A stretch of DNA of 64,000 nucleotides from Bolinopsis microptera (Eukaryota; Ctenophora; Tentaculata; Lobata; Bolinopsidae): the NCBI RefSeq assembly GCF_026151205.1, contig NC_087081.1:9481246-9545245 (forward strand). The letters run 5' to 3'. Below, in pieces: positions 58,395-64,000 of the stretch (the stretch's first letter is position 1; each line of letters opens with the position of its first letter). The position numbers were made by a program, and so were the translations under genes. The notes beneath the pieces were generated by a model. That model did not search any database and was not told the DNA's origin. It saw nothing but the letters and a program-made list of their open reading frames with translations.

Positions 58395-58927
58395 CCGCTA
58401 TACTGTATACTTCTCTATAGCCTCTTTTTTAATAACAGAATAATCGTCAGCGCGCGAAAAGTGGCATGCAACGTATGTCAATCAATTACAATTCATTAAA
58501 ATTACCAATAATAATATTAAAAACTGTCCAAAATATCTAAGAAAGCCAAAGGGCTCAATGTTTAAATCTAAATCTTCAATATTGTCTGGTTTATGTCGCA
58601 ACTTGGGCCCTCTGCCCCTTTGTCCCCCCCCCCCCCCCCCCCCCCCTTATATTATTATTATCGAAATAGCCACCTGCCACTAGCAATTAGACTGTTTGGA
58701 AATATCAGTATCTCATATTCCCGGATTTTTAGATTAAATTTCTTTGACACATTTACCGTTGTATAATTTTTTTGCGAGCGAAATGAAAAATTAAAGGAAT
58801 ACAACGTGTAACCAAATTTTAGATACCACTTATAAGCTATAAAAAGTTCCATTTAGGCTATAAAAGGTAAATATCGTTTCATTGATCACTGTTGATACAT
58901 GTCCAATGTTGCGAATCACAAACATTG
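58395..58927. other. Spacer with poly-C run
   Basis: A run of more than 20 C lies at about 58624-58647. No coding signal. Confidence 0.4.
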
Positions 58928-59061
58928 AACATCAGTTGTAGCGCGATGCACTACTGGGTCGTGCGCGCATCAAATAATGCTTCTCTTCGGTAGATCGGCG
59001 AAATGCACCACTGTGCCTCACCGAGCTGCGAAGGATTGACATCGTGAATCAAAAACATCAG
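58928..59061 (+). mobile_element. Repeat family A copy with 8-bp target duplication
   Basis: AACATCAG flanks the element (58936-59053), which keeps both internal halves (CACTACTGGGTCG and CACCACTGTGCCTCACCG). The target sequence lies in a region with further ACATCAGCATCACAAACAGC repeats (59054 and 59199). Confidence 0.85.
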
Positions 59062-59309
59062 CATCACAAACAGCAAACATTTTGTCATACCGCGTTGTAT
59101 GACCCGCCGCGCACGAGTGCGCGGCTCCCCTGTATCGTCGCGTAAGAACCTAGTGGAACGACTTTGGGGGTCGCGACGTGATACAACAAACATCAGCATC
59201 ACAAACAGCAACCAAACAGCAAGCATCAGCAGCGCGCGCTTCGAGCGCGAAAAGTGGCATGTGCAACGTATGTCAACACACAACAGTCAACAGTCAAGCA
59301 TCAAAATCA

Positions 59310-59575
59310 TTGTACGCGAGATGCACTACTGGGCCGCGACGCGCATCAAATAATTCTTCTCTTCGGTAAATCGGTTGTAGCGCAATGCGTTACTGTGCCG
59401 CGCCGAGCTGAGATGAATTGACATCGTCAATTAAGTAAATCGGTAAAATGTTGCTCTAACCAGAGCCCTCTCGCTTGCAGTATCGCGCGACCGCCGAAGT
59501 ACGCGTAGGCACATGGCTATGTGAAGGCAAAATGCACCAGTGAGTCTTGCCGAGCTGCGAAGGATTGACATCCTT
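59310..59575 (+). repeat. Diverged family A copies
   Basis: A diverged copy lies at about 59318-59432 (GATGCACTACTGGGCCGCG to GAATTGACATCGTCAATTAA) and a partial one at 59530-59573. Between them, GCTCTAACCAGAGCCCTCTC with CGCGCGACCGCCGAAGTACG repeats a block seen at about 52992-53070. Confidence 0.7.
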
Positions 59576-59655
59576 ATGCCATAATTATCATGGATAATAA
59601 TAATTAATGCGACCGTCGAGCATCCAATAATGCTTTTTGCAACCACAATCTTAAT

Positions 59656-59801
59656 ATCATCTTCATTGATTCACGATGTCAATCCTTCGCAGCTCGGTGA
59701 GGCACAGTGGTGCATCTCGCCGATCTACCGAAGGTGGTTGCGAGAAGCATTATTTGATGCGCGCGCGACCCAGTAGTGCATCGCGCTACAATCATCTTCA
59801 T
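59656..59801 (-). mobile_element. Repeat family A, full copy with 11-bp target duplication
   Basis: ATCATCTTCAT is present at 59656-59666 and 59791-59801 around a full-length copy (59667-59790) nearly identical to the one at 52015-52138. Confidence 0.88.
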
Positions 59802-59808
59802 AACTACT

Positions 59809-59902
59809 AATTTAAAATTGTAGGCATTATACAACCTACCAGGACGCGCGCTGAGTATATATGGAACAAATACTTTACGAGTATCACCCGTTAAATTTAA
59901 AA
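59809..59902 (-). mobile_element. Repeat family B copy with 9-bp target duplication
   Basis: AATTTAAAA flanks 59818-59893, which holds CAACCTACCAGGACGCGCGC and TTTACGAGTATCACCCGTTA. The middle (CGTCGACG units) is deleted. Confidence 0.8.
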
Positions 59903-60746
59903 CCAAAACTACCTCAAAACAGCTAAAGCATAAATTACCTGAGGACCCCAGGCTATTATGTTCATTAACATAATGGAATGACATTGGCGGAATGACAGGC
60001 TGAGCGCGGCCCAGTAAAAGCATAAACAGCTCATACATCGTTTTACAAGCCTATCATGTGCGCGCGTTTTACAAAACGGTTATTTGCTCATAACTCGTCA
60101 AGAAATGATTTTCATGCTACGTAATATAAGGTTTTATTTAAAATCAGCATAAAAATGCATTGGTAAAGTTTACTTTTACAATCCCACAGCTTACTAATTT
60201 TACAAAAACGTATAAGCATGTACACAGAACGGTCGAAATCTAATCACGATCCCTTATCATTCAACAATACAACTTTCCTTAAATGGGCGAGTTGCGCTAT
60301 AACTGGGCCTCGAATTTCTTCGAAGTAGCGCGCGCCGCTTTCGTCTCGAAATGTTAGCCCGAGGCTAGTGCTACGAAATAGCGAGCGCCAGGTTAGTCCA
60401 TTAACAATGGACAAGTAGGCCTATAAAATATAAAAACTGCAAAAATGTGCTAAAAAGCGCGCGCGCAGCGATTGTCCATTGTTAATAGACTAGCCCGGTG
60501 CGCGTTACTTTGTAGCACTTGCATCGCGCGGGGTATTAACGGATGATACTCTTAAAATATTCGTCGACGATCAGTACAGAGTACAATTCGCCCAGCTCCA
60601 AAAGGGGTTGCAGATAAAAAGGTCGCAAGATACCTTTCTCGCCGGCCGGCCGGAGTGCATGAGAGCTAGATATACAACGTCAAACGTGTAAGCTGTGTAG
60701 CAAGTAATAAAGCTACATGAACTGATCAACAGCAATTATATGATTG

Positions 60747-60848
60747 ATTAGCCTTTTTAGGTTTATAACCTACCAGGACGCGCACCGAGTTGGACTCGTC
60801 GACGGTATGGGACAAATATTTTACGAGTATCGACCGTTAAATTAGCCT
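60747..60848 (-). mobile_element. Repeat family B copy with 8-bp target duplication
   Basis: ATTAGCCT flanks 60755-60840, with ACCTACCAGGACGCGCACCG and TTTTACGAGTATCGACCGTT. A truncated relative lies at about 60534-60575. Confidence 0.8.
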
Positions 60849-62328
60849 ATAAGTATATAATTACAAAATTAGCCTAAATTACAAAACTCCGTCAAATCAA
60901 TTAACGCATAGATTGAAAATGCTCACAAGCCGGCTAGTGCCTAGTGGTCATTTTTATTTACTGGCTACTACTACTAGCCCGTCACTACTAGAAAAGCTCC
61001 CTTTTGACTAAATTAAGACTAGGTGTTCACTAGCCGGCTACATTTATCGTAGTTTTACTTTTATGACCTTAAAAACTATGTTTTACTGATACTCTGATAC
61101 TGAGCTAAAAATCAGATAGAATATTTATGTTATACACTAACTATTAACTATCATATTTAATTGATTTCATTAACAAATGTTGATATTTTACTATTTTATA
61201 GACTGCAGACTGTAACTTACAGTTTGAGTTATTTAATTTAGTACTAAAGCCCAAATATGGGTGTAGCTTTTTTGGCTGATAAATCAGCAACTTGCATATA
61301 CATTTATTCATTATTAACGAGAAAGTGGCCTTTCGTCCTATTCATTGTTACAAGCAAACTTTTTATTTTGTAACATCTTCAGTTTCTCTATAACACATGT
61401 CTTTACAGGTTGAGCAATTGTTAGTAAATATTTGATACGTAAATTTTAGTACGAAATAAAACAATCTTATATTTTTAAATGCAGGTTTCAAACGCATCAA
61501 AAGAGATCGACTAACAAAAGATGACACCAGCAGATTATCATTAAAAACCACCATCAGAACATACATCTTCAACAAAAAACTGAGATAACAATTCGAAAGT
61601 TGGCATACTCCCAGGAAACATATCTATAGTTATTTGTCCCATCCACAAAAATGCGATTTACTCTAAGAGAATACCAAGTGTTGCATTTGCAATGGTAGGA
61701 ATGATCACTGAATCAAGCTGATCAATCGGTTAATTAATTAATTAAATAATCAATCAACTGATTAATTTATATGTCATCTCCTGCCAGTCGGTCGCCCTGT
61801 TGGCTGAATTTTCGGTACAGACCATCTGTCTCGTACCACTGTCTCAATATTATCTCTCTCTCACTCCGATTTCCCTCCGTTTCTTAGTCCACCCGGACCG
61901 CAATCTCTCCACTCCACCACCAGAATGACAGAGCCCTATTATTTATTGTTTCATTAATAAGTCAATATGGAGACTTTTGGGATGTGAAGGTTGAGTTGGA
62001 CAGGATAAAAGATGGCGGGATATGTTACAAATGATTGGGATGGTTAAGGTTAACCGTTAAGATTAGATTTATTCGGAACAAGGTCATTCTGGAGGTCGGC
62101 GGGGAGATATCATATCTGTTCATCACATATCATATATTACACAGAAATCAAATTCACTGTTATTCTCTTAAAAATCATACAAAATCTCAGTCTCATATCG
62201 TATCATCATCATCATCAATATTCTCAATATCCAGTATCCACCCTCACGGGAAATCAGCAATCAGTCGGCCGAAAAAGAGACAGTCATTTCGCGGCTCCTT
62301 TTCCTCACAGGGAATCACAGTTCCCGTA

Positions 62329-62393
62329 GTTACATAAACAAGTAACCATAGTTACATAAACAAGTAACCATAGTTACATAAACAAGTAAGATG
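62329..62393. repeat. 22-bp tandem repeat, three copies
   Basis: GTTACATAAACAAGTAACCA plus TA repeated at 62329, 62351 and 62373. The unit is itself partly self-complementary (GTTAC...GTAAC). Confidence 0.85.
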
Positions 62394-62876
62394 TTTTCTT
62401 TATACAGTATTATCATTGTACATATTACCTTGAATTTCAAGCAAATTGAACGTTTGTACGATCACAACCGAACCTGCCACCATCAGCCGCTACTTTTCAA
62501 ATTGTTTTTTCCATCACTACACTCAGGTGTAGTAACGCCTGTTAAACGAGGAGGTGTGCGAACAACACTTACCAAGTTGCTGTGTAACGTACATATTGAG
62601 GAGCAGTATGACGGTTATCTCGTATTATTGTTTGGAAGGGGCTGGCTGTGGCGGCAGGACCGATCCATGGCGGCTAAACGGCATGGTAGCCGCCGCCATA
62701 TACAATACCTTGTACGGTGTACATTCCATAATCCATATACATAGTACCCTTGAAAAAAACAGTCCTCTGCTTCTGGGCAGAGCTATATTAAGCTTCACAA
62801 CTTGATTCGGACTTAGAGGGCACTTTTCTACCTGCTCTCTTGAGAAATGTGACCTTAAAGAAGGCACAGTGACGCA

Positions 62877-63050
62877 GCACACGCACGTGCTAGTGTAACC
62901 ATGACAACGCACACGCACGTGCTAGTGTAACCATGACAACGCACACGCACGTGCTAGTGTAACCATGACAACGCACACGCACGTGCTAGTGTAACCATGA
63001 CAACGCACACGCACGTGCTAGTGTAACCATGACAACGCACACGCAGGGAG
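62877..63050. repeat. 32-bp tandem repeat with GCACGTGC core, about 5.4 copies
   Basis: Unit CACGCACGTGCTAGTGTAAC plus CATGACAACGCA, copies identical. Confidence 0.92.
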
Positions 63051-64000
63051 GTGAAATAGTTCCCTCTTTGTCCTTCACAAGCGTGCTCGTGTGATTGTAT
63101 GTGTGTTGGTTTAGCGTATCTGTATTGTTTATAATATCTTATAAATACAGGAGACCTAGAAATCGGATTATTACATACTCTGGAAAACCTCAACCCGTCA
63201 AAGAAGAATCAACAACATCAATTAGATCAAGATATAATCATATCAACATAATCAAATCGACACCAGCTGATTAGAAAATCTCCATCGGGGTAAAATTCTC
63301 ATAAACACCGACTATCTACATCTCCTGTCGACATTTTTTTGGTATATTGCACCCCTTTTGTCATTTTTTTGTAATACAGATAGTAAACACGTGTTGTGAG
63401 ATGCCATGGCAACTTGGCCTGATAATATAACTAGTACTGCATTGTGTCCTAATTTTAATGGAATTAAATTATCAATATTCGAATCTACTAAACATTTGAA
63501 GGTTTATTTCATACGAATGTTAAATGGGATCAAAGTGTGTCAAAGCTGGAGTAAATTAAGGTCGTATTCATTCAATCTTTATTGATTTACTGGAATTTTT
63601 TAAAATAAAAAGGCCATATTTGCAGTTCTAAGCTATCTTCTCAAACCGAGCAGTCAGCCATCTCACCATCTGAATATAAACATTCCCAAATGTTAAAATC
63701 GCTAACCCTTTACACTGATATTATCTTTCAAATTACTTGGCAGAAAACCCCACAAAGAATACGTGAAAAGAGGAAGGGGAATAATCAATAGCTTTCCCGA
63801 AATTGTATTAAATGAAAACAACTATAACCGTTATTAAAAGCAAAAAGACGGTTCTTAATAATAAAAAAGGAGACAAAACCAAATCACAACATTTTCGTTT
63901 TCCTATTCATCATCGCATTGGTCGGACTGAACTCAAAAAAAATTACAAAATTTGTTATGAAGAATCTTAGTGGAATCCACGACAGCAGATCTCATGATAA

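Larger units (their letters stand above)
60849..64000. other. Gene-free right end of the window
   Basis: No coding signal I could support. It holds the two tandem repeats listed separately and a short (ATC)n run at 62200-62216. Confidence 0.4.

Overview
This is an AT-rich animal nuclear segment, not a microbial one. It holds spliced genes with GT-AG introns and AATAAA signals, animal gene families (SLC6 transporter, SIX homeobox, YHYH-domain secreted protein), short TTAGGG-type telomere-like runs and many transposon remnants. A marine or other early-branching invertebrate is plausible, but I cannot name the phylum.

Three host genes can be reconstructed. (1) A complete SLC6 Na+/Cl- neurotransmitter or amino-acid transporter lies on the minus strand (25886 to 16578): 14 exons with mutually consistent phases, 573 residues. 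(2) A single-exon, very divergent SIX-type homeobox gene lies on the minus strand (37571 to 36798). (3) A nine-exon YHYH-domain protein lies on the plus strand (48517 to 51242), 397 residues, with a signal peptide and a hydrophobic C-terminus that suggests a GPI anchor. Less certain are a Myb/SANT-like exon with a neighbouring hypothetical reading frame (9.35-10.4 kb, minus), a broken basic reading frame (11.4-11.9 kb, minus), and an intact stand-alone Gag-like gene with a zinc knuckle (12468-13784).

Layout: 0-9 kb holds three non-LTR retrotransposon remnants, one of them long and split by a small insertion. 9-14 kb holds the Myb-like and Gag-like reading frames and another LINE tail. 14.8-15.5 kb is a MITE with 8-bp target duplications. 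16.6-25.9 kb is the SLC6 gene, with an antisense LINE in intron 6. 29.7-31.1 kb is a 1.4-kb foldback element, and 33.7-34.1 kb is a hAT-type MITE. 36.8-37.6 kb is the SIX gene. 39.4-42.7 kb is a composite Mutator-like element with two tandem FLYWCH/MULE cassettes. 48.5-51.2 kb is the YHYH gene. 51.7-60.9 kb is a repeat-rich zone with two small GC-rich element families carrying target duplications. It also contains a 4.9-kb inverted-repeat element built around two opposed 79-bp satellite arrays.

The most unusual signal is that tandem repeats start directly at 5' splice sites. In the last SLC6 intron a 41-bp minisatellite of about 19 copies repeats the end of exon 13 together with its splice donor. 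SLC6 intron 3 also carries degenerate donor copies, and three further introns begin with a simple repeat.
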